Assembly (NCBI GenBank): GCA_025363795.1
Contig: JANYLE010000091.1
Coordinates: 1-11,364 of the forward strand
Reading direction: 5' to 3'
DNA from: Mariniphaga sp.
GTDB taxonomy: Bacteria > Bacteroidota > Bacteroidia > Bacteroidales > Prolixibacteraceae
DNA length: 11,364 nt
In this document: piece after piece, positions 1 through 5,588 of the stretch
Layout of the letters: the number at the start of each line of letters is the position of its first letter
Numbering within the stretch: the stretch's first letter is position 1
Notes under the pieces: model-generated
The model's input: the letters and a program-made list of their open reading frames with translations, nothing else
What the model was told of the DNA's origin: nothing
The model's database searches: none
Translations under genes and position numbers: made by a program

Positions 1-114
1 CGACTGCTTCGAGAGTAATTCAAGCACGTACATCCTGATCGGATGTCCCATTGCCTTGGCATAGCGTGCCGTTTTCTCCTGCTGTTCGGTGATGATTTTC
101 TTTTCTATTGTCAT
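1..114 (-). CDS. ArsR-type winged-helix transcriptional regulator, N-terminal part
   Basis: Only the first 38 codons lie in the window; the gene continues past position 1. Translating the minus strand from the ATG at 114-112 gives a lysine/glutamate-rich start, then KTARYAKAMGHPIRMYVLEL followed by LSKQS. The 'A-K-A-M-G-H-P-I-R' stretch before a leucine-rich helix is the typical entry to the ArsR/SmtB winged-helix domain ('ALGHPTRLRIL' in many members). The metal or other ligand site would lie outside the window, so the inducer cannot be named. The start is fixed by the next in-frame Met falling inside the conserved GHP helix, and by a palindrome lying directly upstream of the ATG. That palindrome suggests autorepression. 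Family assignment is fairly good; function is unknown. Confidence 0.75.
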   Translation of the reverse strand, partial: MTIEKKIITEQQEKTARYAKAMGHPIRMYVLELLSKQS

Positions 115-135
115 TGTTCGTAATATTGCGAACAA
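114..135 (-). promoter_or_regulatory. Palindromic operator abutting the ArsR-type gene start
   Basis: Arms TTGTTCG and CGAACAA flank an AT-rich centre (TAATATTG); the whole 22 bp is palindromic except for one base pair. It touches or overlaps the start codon of the ArsR-type gene (ATG at 114-112). Bound protein there would block transcription or translation initiation. ArsR-family proteins commonly bind imperfect palindromes in their own promoter, so autoregulation is the natural inference. The palindrome itself is seen directly; the binding protein is inferred. Confidence 0.65.
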
Positions 136-197
136 AGCTAATGCAAATCTTCCGGTAATCAATAACTATTCAGAAAATAATTTTCCGGTGAAGGGAT

Positions 198-262
198 ATT
201 TAAACTGGAAGGGGAGAGATTCCTTCAGCTCAACAAGATTGAATTTTCAGAAGGTAATTCTG
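198..262 (-). terminator. Possible weak terminator region after the ABC-F gene
   Basis: Downstream of the ABC-F stop on the minus strand are two small hairpins. The first is CAGAA/TTCTG (248-262, loop of 5). The second is CTGAAGG/CCTT-CCAG (205-228, one bulge) followed by TTTAAAT. Neither has a strong stem with a long T run, so this is only a plausible 3' end. Confidence 0.25.
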
Positions 263-266
263 CGTT

Positions 267-1907
267 TTACTGTTTGCTTCGCTCCAATTCGCGTAATGTG
301 TCGAGCTTTTTCTTTTGCAGAAAGCTCTGGATATCTCCGAGATGCTCTTTGATCTGCTGGTTCCCGAATTCATAAACCTTTGAAACCAATCCTGAAAGGA
401 AGTCGCGGTCATGCGAAACCAGGATCAGGGTTCCGTCGAAATCCTGGAGTGCACTTTTCAGGATGTCTTTGGTTTTCATATCCAAATGGTTTGTGGGCTC
501 ATCGAGAATCAAAAGGTTGACCGGTTCGAGCAGCAGTTTAATCATGGCAAGCCGTGTCCGTTCTCCGCCGGAAAGTACCTTGACCTTTTTGGTCATATTA
601 TCACCGCCGAACATAAAAGCGCCCAGGATATCCCTGATTTTTGTCCGGACATCACCTTTGGCAACATCATCAATGGTTTGAAATACGGTGATTTCTTCAT
701 CAAGCAGTGAGGCCTGGTTTTGCGCAAAGTAACCAATCTTGGTATTGTGACCCAGCGTAAGTTTACCTTCATATTCTATTTCATTCATCAATCCTTTGAC
801 CAGCGTCGATTTTCCTTCGCCGTTTTTTCCGACAAAGGCGACTCTTTCGCCACGCTGGATGGTGAGTGACACATTTTTGAAAACAAGGTGCTCGTCATAC
901 TTCTTTGTCATATCTTCAAGTATGACGGGATAATTACCCGATCGGGGAGAAGGGGGAAATTTCAGCCGCAATGCAGAGTTATCTTCTTCGTCAATCTCTA
1001 CAATTGTAAGCTTTTCAAGCATTTTGACGCGCGACTGAACCTGGTTGGTCTTGGAATAAGTTCCTTTAAACCGGTCGATGAAATCCTGATTGTCGCCGAT
1101 CATCCTTTGCTGCTCATCGAACTGTTTCAATTGCTGTTCGCGACGTTCCTGTCGTAACGTGAGGTATTGCGAATAATTGACTTTGTAATCGTAGATGCGT
1201 CCCATGGTTACTTCGATGGTCCGTGTTGTAATATTATCAACAAATGTCCGGTCATGCGAAATAATGATAACCGCTTTTGCACTGTTGATCAGGAACTCTT
1301 CGAGCCATTGAATCGACTCAATATCCATATGGTTTGTTGGCTCATCCAGTAAGATCAGGTCAGGTTTCTGGAGCAGAATCTTTGCAAGTTCGATTCTCAT
1401 TCGCCAGCCGCCGCTGAATTCGCTGGTTGGCCGGTTGAAATCTTCTCTTTTAAATCCCAGACCCAATAAAATTTTCTCCACTTCAGCATCATAATTGATC
1501 TCTTCGATGGCGTAGAATTTCTCGCTTAAGGTTGCGACCTGCTCTATTAAAGCGTAATAGCTTTCCGATTCATAGTCGGTCCGGGTTGATAATTCAAGGT
1601 TGAGAGCTTCGATTTCGCGTTCCATTTCCAGTATTCTGGCAAAAGCCTGGGCGGCTTCTTCGAAAACAGTGCGGTTATCGTCAGTCATTAAATGCTGAGG
1701 AAGATAGGCAATGACTGCATCTTTTGGCGCGGATATCTTTCCGGATGAGGTCGTGCGAACACCAGCGATGATTTTAAGCAAGGTTGATTTTCCTGCACCG
1801 TTTTTACCCATGAGGGCAATACGATCTTTATCGTTGATTACGAATGAGATATCTTTAAAAAGAGTAGTTCCGCCAAATTCTACGGTAAGTCCGTCAACTG
1901 AGATCAT
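267..1907 (-). CDS. ABC-F family ATPase (ribosome-associated type)
   Basis: This 546-residue protein has two ABC ATPase domains and no membrane segment, the layout of the ABC-F family, whose members act on the ribosome rather than in transport. Domain 1 has Walker A GKNGAGKST (34-42), signature FSGGW (164-168), Walker B ending LLDEPTNHMD (to 195) and a SHDRTF switch (217-222). A charged linker of about 75 residues follows (roughly 238-312), the position of the P-site-tRNA interaction motif. Domain 2 has Walker A GKNGEGKST (360-368), LSGGE (445-449), LILDEPTNHLD (to 476) and a second SHDRDF. Both catalytic glutamates are present. The protein ends soon after domain 2 with a short charged helix, so it lacks the long C-terminal coiled coil of Uup. 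No subfamily (EttA, Uup, YbiT, YheS or a resistance type) can be assigned with certainty. It stands alone, divergent from the SGNH lipoprotein gene. Confidence 0.93.
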   Translation of the reverse strand: MISVDGLTVEFGGTTLFKDISFVINDKDRIALMGKNGAGKSTLLKIIAGVRTTSSGKISAPKDAVIAYLPQHLMTDDNRTVFEEAAQAFARILEMEREIEALNLELSTRTDYESESYYALIEQVATLSEKFYAIEEINYDAEVEKILLGLGFKREDFNRPTSEFSGGWRMRIELAKILLQKPDLILLDEPTNHMDIESIQWLEEFLINSAKAVIIISHDRTFVDNITTRTIEVTMGRIYDYKVNYSQYLTLRQERREQQLKQFDEQQRMIGDNQDFIDRFKGTYSKTNQVQSRVKMLEKLTIVEIDEEDNSALRLKFPPSPRSGNYPVILEDMTKKYDEHLVFKNVSLTIQRGERVAFVGKNGEGKSTLVKGLMNEIEYEGKLTLGHNTKIGYFAQNQASLLDEEITVFQTIDDVAKGDVRTKIRDILGAFMFGGDNMTKKVKVLSGGERTRLAMIKLLLEPVNLLILDEPTNHLDMKTKDILKSALQDFDGTLILVSHDRDFLSGLVSKVYEFGNQQIKEHLGDIQSFLQKKKLDTLRELERSKQ

Positions 1908-1927
1908 ATTTGATTTTTATTAAGCCG

Positions 1928-1935
1928 CAAATATA
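1928..1935 (-). promoter_or_regulatory. Bacteroidota -7 element for the ABC-F gene
   Basis: The minus strand reads TATATTTG, an exact match to TAnnTTTG, ending 21 bases before the ATG at 1907. This implies a leader of about 15 nt. A TTTA about 18 bp upstream is the only -33 candidate, within the AGGTTAAAG repeats. Confidence 0.5.
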
Positions 1936-1946
1936 GTACATTACTG

Positions 1947-1979
1947 AAAAGGTTAAAGGCTAAAGGAGAAAGGTTAAAG
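1947..1979. repeat. Short imperfect tandem repeat (AGGTTAAAG-like units)
   Basis: AGGTTAAAG occurs at 1950-1958 and again at 1971-1979, with a related GGCTAAAGG between them, in a purine-rich stretch. It lies between two divergent genes and overlaps the expected -33 zone of the ABC-F promoter. It may be slippage-prone; no function is evident. Confidence 0.4.
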
Positions 1980-2058
1980 TTATGCGATAAAACGCGCGAT
2001 ATTTATTACATTGTCAGCATTATAAATAACAAACAGTTCAATTTTTTAAACCCTACAA

Positions 2059-2787
2059 ATGAATCGCTTAACAGTTTATTCTTCATTTCGTTTATTACTT
2101 TCTTCCATTTTACTGGCAGGATTTCTTGCGTCGTGTAACGTGAGCCGGAAGTATACTGCCGAGGCTACTAAAAACTGGGAAAAGGATATTCTCAAATTTG
2201 AACAACAGGATAAAAGTGAGAAAGATCCGGCAAATGCAATTCTTTTTGCGGGTAGTTCAAGTATCAGATTGTGGTCAACATTAAAGGAGGATGTTGCGCC
2301 TTATCCTGTGATTCAACGCGGATTTGGAGGTTCGAAATTTTCAGACATGGCTGTTTATGCCAAACGTATCATTTATCCTCACCAGTTCAAAGCGCTTGTG
2401 ATTTTCGAGGCTAATGATATTACAGGAAGTAAAACTGATAAAACGCCTGCGGAGGTTGTTAAACTGTTCCGTGATATTGTGAAGACCGTCAGAAAAAAAT
2501 ATGCTGATCAACCTATCTTCTTATTCGAAATTACTCCGACCAAAAGCAGATGGGCAGTTTGGCCAACTGTGAAGCAGACAAATCAATTGCTGAAGGAAAC
2601 CTGCAGTAAATTGCACAATACCTATTTTATAGAGACAGCTTCGGCTTATTTGAATAAAGATGGTGAACCACGGAATGAGCTTTTTATCAAAGATATGCTT
2701 CATCAGAATCACGAAGGTTATATTATTTGGGGAGATCTCGCGAAGAAAAAACTGGACGAAGTGCTGACGCGAAAAGTCAAACCGTAA
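2059..2787 (+). CDS. SGNH/GDSL-type hydrolase lipoprotein
   Basis: This 242-residue protein has a lipoprotein signal: a hydrophobic stretch (12-24) leading to the lipobox LASC, with Cys26 as the lipidation site. The mature part carries the SGNH blocks. Block I is FAGSSSIRLW (63-72; nucleophile probably Ser67, with Ser in place of the usual Asp of GDS). A Gly block RGFGGS lies at 87-92. Block III is FEANDI (116-121; Asn119). Block V is DMLHQN (Asp212 and His215 as acid and base). The serine, glycine, asparagine and histidine are all present, so it should be an active esterase or lipase-like hydrolase; the substrate (acetylated glycan, lipid or other ester) cannot be read. The residues after Cys26 (NVSRKY) lack the acidic export tag of surface lipoproteins, so a periplasm-facing location is likelier. 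It appears to be a single gene. Confidence 0.85.
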   Translation: MNRLTVYSSFRLLLSSILLAGFLASCNVSRKYTAEATKNWEKDILKFEQQDKSEKDPANAILFAGSSSIRLWSTLKEDVAPYPVIQRGFGGSKFSDMAVYAKRIIYPHQFKALVIFEANDITGSKTDKTPAEVVKLFRDIVKTVRKKYADQPIFLFEITPTKSRWAVWPTVKQTNQLLKETCSKLHNTYFIETASAYLNKDGEPRNELFIKDMLHQNHEGYIIWGDLAKKKLDEVLTRKVKP

Positions 2788-2808
2788 AATATCTACAAGG
2801 AAAAAGGC

Positions 2809-2816
2809 TACATTTG
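2809..2816 (+). promoter_or_regulatory. -7 element for the DUF4494-like gene
   Basis: TACATTTG matches TAnnTTTG exactly and lies 38 bases before the ATG at 2855, between two same-strand genes. No clear TTG was seen 19-21 bp upstream. It suggests that the downstream gene has its own transcript. Confidence 0.4.
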
Positions 2817-2854
2817 TATTAGCATAAAAAATTTAACAACTAAAATATTTTTGG

Positions 2855-3424
2855 ATGAATACCTGGTTTGAATGCACTGCAAAATACATCAAGATGGACG
2901 AAAATGGTCACGAAAAAAAGGCCAGTGAAACTTACATGCTTGATGCCATCTCGTTTACCGAAGCTGAAAGTCGGATTTATAAAGAACTTCAGACAATGGT
3001 GAGCGGGGAATTTATGGTGAGTAAAATTTCAAAAACACGCATTTCTGAAATTATACCTTCGGACAACGGTGACCGCTGGTACAAGGCAAAAGTGGCATTT
3101 ATCACAGTCGACGAAGAGAGTGGCAAAGAAAAAAGGACTTCCCAGTTAGTTTTGGTTTTTTCGGACAACATTAAAGCGGCCTACGATCAGATTATTGAGG
3201 CGATGCAAGGGATGATGGCCGACTTCGAAATCAGTGGAATCAATGAAAGTACAATCCTTGATGTTTTTCCTTACTCAGCTGCCGAAAAAAGTGATTTACC
3301 TCCGCATTTAAAGCCAGTTGACTCATTTTTAGCAACGTCTGATTTTCAGGAAGAGCCACCGTTCGATGACGATCCTACAGATATGGAATTGAACGACGAT
3401 CTTGATCCTATTGAAGAGGATTAG
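2855..3424 (+). CDS. DUF4494-like protein
   Basis: This 189-residue protein has no signal peptide or membrane segment and is presumably cytoplasmic. It resembles the Bacteroidota family DUF4494: an N-terminal 'WFECTAKYIKMDENG' strand pair, then 'DAISFTEAESRIYKEL' and 'VSGEFMVSKISKTRISEII', then a conserved core 'WYKAKVAFITVDEESGKEK'. The assignment comes from memory of the family pattern and was not searched. Residues about 158-189 form a very acidic, low-complexity tail rich in Asp, Glu and Pro that looks disordered. Function is unknown. The ATG follows an AT-rich leader, and the conserved segment begins directly at the N-terminus, which supports this start. It is separated from the convergent PerR-like gene by a strong terminator. 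Confidence 0.75.
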   Translation: MNTWFECTAKYIKMDENGHEKKASETYMLDAISFTEAESRIYKELQTMVSGEFMVSKISKTRISEIIPSDNGDRWYKAKVAFITVDEESGKEKRTSQLVLVFSDNIKAAYDQIIEAMQGMMADFEISGINESTILDVFPYSAAEKSDLPPHLKPVDSFLATSDFQEEPPFDDDPTDMELNDDLDPIEED

Positions 3425-3469
3425 TTGTTGTGGAAGTGGGGAAAGACTTTAAATTTTTATAAACATTCA

Positions 3470-3511
3470 TTAAGGCAAATAACTCATAGAATGGGCTTTT
3501 GCCTTAATTTT
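3470..3511 (+). terminator. Shared intrinsic terminator between convergent genes
   Basis: TTAAGGCAAA (3470-3479) pairs perfectly with TTTGCCTTAA (3498-3507) around an 18-nt loop. TTTTATGCC follows on the plus strand and an AT-rich flank lies on the other side. It sits between the DUF4494-like stop and the stop of the convergent Fur-family gene, so it can serve both directions. Confidence 0.7.
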
Positions 3512-3929
3512 ATGCCTTTTTTAGTTTGAGGCAAATAGGGCAGAGCCCTTTAATCGAAAATTGGTAATCGTCCAACCGAAAGTTGTTCAGACTAATATCG
3601 GGCATTATCGTTTTGTTCAAGGCAAAATCATAAATTTTACCGCAATCGTTGCATTTAAAATGCCCGTGTAATGAAGTGTCTGCATCGTAGCGAAGTTCAT
3701 TACTATCGATATTCAGTGCCCGTGCAATTCCTTCCTGAACGAATAAGTTTAAAGTATTGTACACGGTTGTTTTTGATAGTCCGGCAATTTCACTGGACAA
3801 GTCGGCATAGATCATTTCAGCAGTTGCATGATTTCGTTTTGAAATCAGGTAACTCATGATTTTAATTCTTTTTCTCACTGGGCTGATCCCGTTTTCTGAA
3901 AGGTAGTCTCTGATTTTGGTCTCTTGCAT
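3510..3929 (-). CDS. Fur-family regulator, PerR-type peroxide sensor
   Basis: The protein is 139 residues from the ATG at 3929. A longer frame opens at 3959, but its first codons contain the promoter -7 box, so the shorter start is preferred. The winged helix covers about 1-75, with the 'KTTVYNTLNLF' recognition helix. A structural zinc site is formed by C93xxC96 and C130xxC133. The regulatory metal residues of Bacillus PerR all have counterparts: His34 (NHATAEMIY), Asp82 (RYDA), His88 and His90 (LHGH) and Asp101 (KIYDF). Asp rather than Glu at the last position favours PerR over Fur. PerR proteins sense peroxide by metal-catalysed histidine oxidation and release genes such as ahpC. Here the gene is divergent from a peroxiredoxin and superoxide reductase, its likely targets. 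The PerR role is inferred; Fur-family membership is secure. Confidence 0.88.
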   Translation of the reverse strand: MQETKIRDYLSENGISPVRKRIKIMSYLISKRNHATAEMIYADLSSEIAGLSKTTVYNTLNLFVQEGIARALNIDSNELRYDADTSLHGHFKCNDCGKIYDFALNKTIMPDISLNNFRLDDYQFSIKGLCPICLKLKKA

Positions 3930-3945
3930 GGCTGTCTTAAAATGA

Positions 3946-3976
3946 CAAATATAAAACATAAATTTCGAATGAACAA
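3946..3976 (-). promoter_or_regulatory. Promoter of the PerR-like gene
   Basis: The minus strand has TTG (3976-3974), a 20-bp spacer, then TATATTTG (3953-3946), matching the Bacteroidota -33/-7 pattern. It lies inside the first codons of the longest reading frame. Transcription would start near 3940, which excludes the ATG at 3959 and leaves about 11 nt before the ATG at 3929. Confidence 0.65.
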
Positions 3977-4138
3977 TGTTGTAATGATATATGTTATTAT
4001 CTGATAAACACTGGTACTTTCGAATTTATTGAGATGATTCAATGGTATTTGAATCTTCTGATTTTTACAAATAATTCACTGTTCTGGTTTTAATTAATCT
4101 AAATGTTTTATTTTTATTAAAATTTTAAAGTTAATATT
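3977..4138. promoter_or_regulatory. Divergent control region of the PerR-like and peroxiredoxin genes
   Basis: This very AT-rich stretch separates the two divergent genes and should hold the peroxide-responsive sites. The inverted repeats seen are ATTGA-N6-TCAAT (4028-4043) and a perfect TTAAAATTTTAA (4117-4128) directly before the peroxiredoxin ATG. TTTCGAAT occurs at both ends (near 3963 and 4018). No exact TAnnTTTG was found for the forward gene, and no match to the classical PerR box was recognised. Confidence 0.4.
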
Positions 4139-4771
4139 ATGAGCACACTAGTTGGAAAAAAAGCTCCTTCGTTTAAAGCAAATGCCGTAATCAATGGCAA
4201 AGATATTGTAGAGAATTATTCTCTTGATCAGTTTATTGGTGAGAAATATGTAGTGTTTTTCTTTTATCCACTCGATTTTACATTTGTTTGTCCTACGGAG
4301 CTTCTTGCTTTTCAGGAAAAACTTGCCGAGTTTGAAAAGCGCAATACTGCAGTTGTAGGCTGTTCTGTTGATTCTCAGTTCTCGCATTGGGCCTGGTTGA
4401 ACACCGAAAAGAAACATGGTGGAATCAATAGTGTGACGTATCCGATTGTTGCGGATATCTCGAAGACAATTTCAGAGAATTACGGAGTTCTTGCCGGCGA
4501 ATATGATATTGATGAAGAGGGTCAGTCTGTATTTGTTGGTGAACCGGTTGCTTACCGTGGTCTGTTCCTGATCGATAAAAAGGGTGTAGTACGTCATCAA
4601 CTTGTAAATGACTTACCACTTGGCCGCAATGTTGATGAAGCGTTGCGTATGGTTGATGCGCTGACACATTTTGAAGAGTACGGCGAAGTTTGTCCGGCAA
4701 ACTGGCAAGAAGGAAAAGATGCAATGAAAGCTTCTTCTGATGGTGTAGCAGATTATCTTTCGAAACATTAA
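4139..4771 (+). CDS. 2-Cys peroxiredoxin (AhpC/Prx1 type)
   Basis: The 210-residue cytoplasmic protein reduces hydrogen and organic peroxides. The thioredoxin fold starts at once (VGKKAPSFKA). The peroxidatic Cys51 sits in DFTFVCPTE, with Pro44 and Thr48 of the PxxxT/SxxC motif and the supporting Arg probably in GVVRHQ. The resolving Cys185 is in GEVCPANW near the C-terminus, the typical 2-Cys layout. Compared with E. coli AhpC (187 residues) there is an extra segment at about 119-137 (AGEYDIDEEGQSVFVGEPV) where shorter Prx1 proteins go straight into 'AYRG'. This insertion is common in Bacteroidota proteins as I recall them. The C-terminus ends YLSKH, so it has YL rather than the YF of over-oxidation-sensitive types. 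It is divergent from the PerR-like regulator and followed after 56 bp by superoxide reductase. No ahpF lies alongside, so the electron donor is not evident here. Confidence 0.95.
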   Translation: MSTLVGKKAPSFKANAVINGKDIVENYSLDQFIGEKYVVFFFYPLDFTFVCPTELLAFQEKLAEFEKRNTAVVGCSVDSQFSHWAWLNTEKKHGGINSVTYPIVADISKTISENYGVLAGEYDIDEEGQSVFVGEPVAYRGLFLIDKKGVVRHQLVNDLPLGRNVDEALRMVDALTHFEEYGEVCPANWQEGKDAMKASSDGVADYLSKH

Positions 4772-4827
4772 TTGCTGCTATCTTTCAGATAATTAATAAT
4801 AAAAACTCATAGAAAAACTCAAAGAAA

Positions 4828-5208
4828 ATGAAAATTAACCGTTACGAGGACATTTCACAGATTGAACGTGAGGCAAAGCGCGATTTCATCGATCGTCATT
4901 CAGCTTTTATTCATAGTGACAGTAAAGCAATTAAAGGTGAGAAGTTTAAGGTGAAAGTTAAAATTGGCGAAGCCTACTTTCATCCTGATGATTTTGAACA
5001 TTATATCAGCTGGATTCAATTATGGGACGGCGAAAGGATGCTTGCTAAAACTTCATTTTTAGCCGGTGCCATGGGTAGTGCGCCAAGTCAGGTTGAGGTC
5101 GATTTTTATGTCGTCCCTACTAAAACAATGAAACTTACCGCGCTTACCTATTGTACCAAGCATGGTTTGTGGCAAAGTGATGAGAAAACTGTTGAGGTTG
5201 ACAGCTAA
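4828..5208 (+). CDS. Superoxide reductase, one-domain (neelaredoxin type)
   Basis: The 126-residue protein matches the catalytic iron domain of superoxide reductase, which reduces superoxide to peroxide without making oxygen. The square-pyramidal Fe(His4Cys) centre can be assigned: His24 (DRHSAF), His52 (YFHPDD), His58 (EHYISWI), Cys109 and His112 (YCTKHGLW). There is no N-terminal four-Cys desulforedoxin domain, so it is the one-iron class. The usual EKHxP loop, whose Glu and Lys act in catalysis, reads D22-R23-H24-S-A here, two conservative changes and loss of the Pro. The gene lies 56 bp after the peroxiredoxin and probably shares its transcript; the peroxide it produces is the peroxiredoxin's substrate. 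A direct AAAACTCA repeat lies in the leader. Some members of this fold have no proven activity, so catalysis is inferred. Confidence 0.88.
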   Translation: MKINRYEDISQIEREAKRDFIDRHSAFIHSDSKAIKGEKFKVKVKIGEAYFHPDDFEHYISWIQLWDGERMLAKTSFLAGAMGSAPSQVEVDFYVVPTKTMKLTALTYCTKHGLWQSDEKTVEVDS

Positions 5209-5237
5209 TTTTGAATGATTAGATTGTGAAGGGATTT

Positions 5238-5258
5238 TCTGTAATGACAGATTTCTTC
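5238..5258 (+). terminator. Weak hairpin after superoxide reductase
   Basis: TCTGT-AATG-ACAGA forms a 5-bp stem with a tetraloop, followed by TTTCTTC, 30 nt after the stop codon. The stem is short, so this is a tentative end of the peroxiredoxin-superoxide reductase transcript. Confidence 0.3.
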
Positions 5259-5340
5259 ATTCGTCTATTTTTCGAATTTATGGTTCGCAAAGTTCATATA
5301 TTTATAATTAAAGCTCTTTTTTGTAACAGATACAAAAAGT

Positions 5341-5360
5341 TTAACGTTAATTAACGTTGA
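5341..5360. promoter_or_regulatory. Tandem 10-bp palindromes (TTAACGTTRA x2), candidate operator
   Basis: TTAACGTTAA is itself a palindrome and is followed immediately by TTAACGTTGA. The overlap also makes a perfect 16-bp palindrome (5343-5358). Two sites exactly 10 bp apart lie on the same DNA face, and the block ends 4 bp before the -33 TTG of a strong promoter. That is a likely position for a cooperative regulator. Confidence 0.55.
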
Positions 5361-5364
5361 TTAG

Positions 5365-5395
5365 TTGATTTCAAAGGTTTCCTGATGTATATTTG
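5365..5395 (+). promoter_or_regulatory. Strong consensus promoter of the candidate small RNA
   Basis: TTG (5365-5367), a spacer of exactly 20 bp, then TATATTTG (5388-5395) fit the Bacteroidota -33/-7 consensus. Spacing and -7 sequence are identical to the PerR-like promoter in this window. Transcription should begin near 5401. Confidence 0.7.
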
Positions 5396-5400
5396 TATCG

Positions 5401-5487
5401 TTGCTGAAGAGCAGGTTTTTTCATAGGATTTAGGTTAGTTAGGTTAGGTTAGAAGAGGGCGTCACTCGATGCCCTCTTCTTACGTTT
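5401..5487 (+). ncRNA. Candidate small RNA with TTAGG-type repeats
   Basis: The promoter at 5365-5395 and the hairpin at 5451-5480 define a transcript of about 85 nt. Its 5' part can form a 4-bp TGCT/AGCA stem followed by a run of six T. The middle (about 5428-5450) is built of TTAGG/TTAGT units and is single-stranded in any simple fold. The 3' part is the long hairpin. No reading frame of credible length with its own start lies inside. The shape (5' stem, open repeat region, terminator stem) is that of an sRNA with a seed region, but it could also be an attenuated leader. I do not recognise a named family. Confidence 0.5.
5451..5487 (+). terminator. Strong intrinsic terminator hairpin
   Basis: AGAAGAGGGC (5451-5460) pairs perfectly with GCCCTCTTCT (5471-5480). 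The inner GTC and GAT add three more pairs (one wobble), giving a 13-bp stem with an ACTC tetraloop. The tail TACGTTT is only moderately T-rich. It lies between convergent units and may also stop transcription from the GroES-like gene. Confidence 0.65.
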
Positions 5488-5588
5488 ATGAAATTCTGCT
5501 ATATATTATTGGATTGTAATGATTTAATGATATATGTGAATCGAAAAGCCTTTGGTTTGATTAATCCTGAACCGTATCCCGAGACTTT

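Larger units (their letters stand above)
5209..5588. other. Gene-free stretch holding a compact transcription unit
   Basis: There is no convincing protein gene in these 380 bases. From left to right they hold a weak hairpin after superoxide reductase, an AT-only inverted repeat (TTTTTGTA, 5 nt, TACAAAAA at 5318-5338), tandem palindromes (5341-5360), a strong promoter (5365-5395), a candidate small RNA ending in a strong hairpin (5451-5480), and about 100 unremarkable bases before the end of the GroES-like gene. A plus-strand frame from 5488 begins after the terminator and is mostly antisense to the GroES-like gene, so it is not called. Confidence 0.6.

Noticed and set aside
888..1352. Plus-strand reading frames opposite the ABC-F gene
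   Set aside because: They are antisense shadows of a clearly conserved two-domain ATPase and show no family features.
1947..1979. CRISPR-like or mobile-element repeat
   Set aside because: Units are under 12 bp, imperfect and without spacers, terminal repeats or a transposase; it is only a short purine-rich repeat.
3930..3959. N-terminal ten codons of the longest PerR-like frame
   Set aside because: They contain the promoter -7 box, and Fur-family proteins usually begin near the later Met.
4117..4128. TTAAAATTTTAA as a definite PerR box
   Set aside because: A 12-bp palindrome of only A and T in an AT-rich leader is likely by chance and does not match the known PerR consensus well enough.
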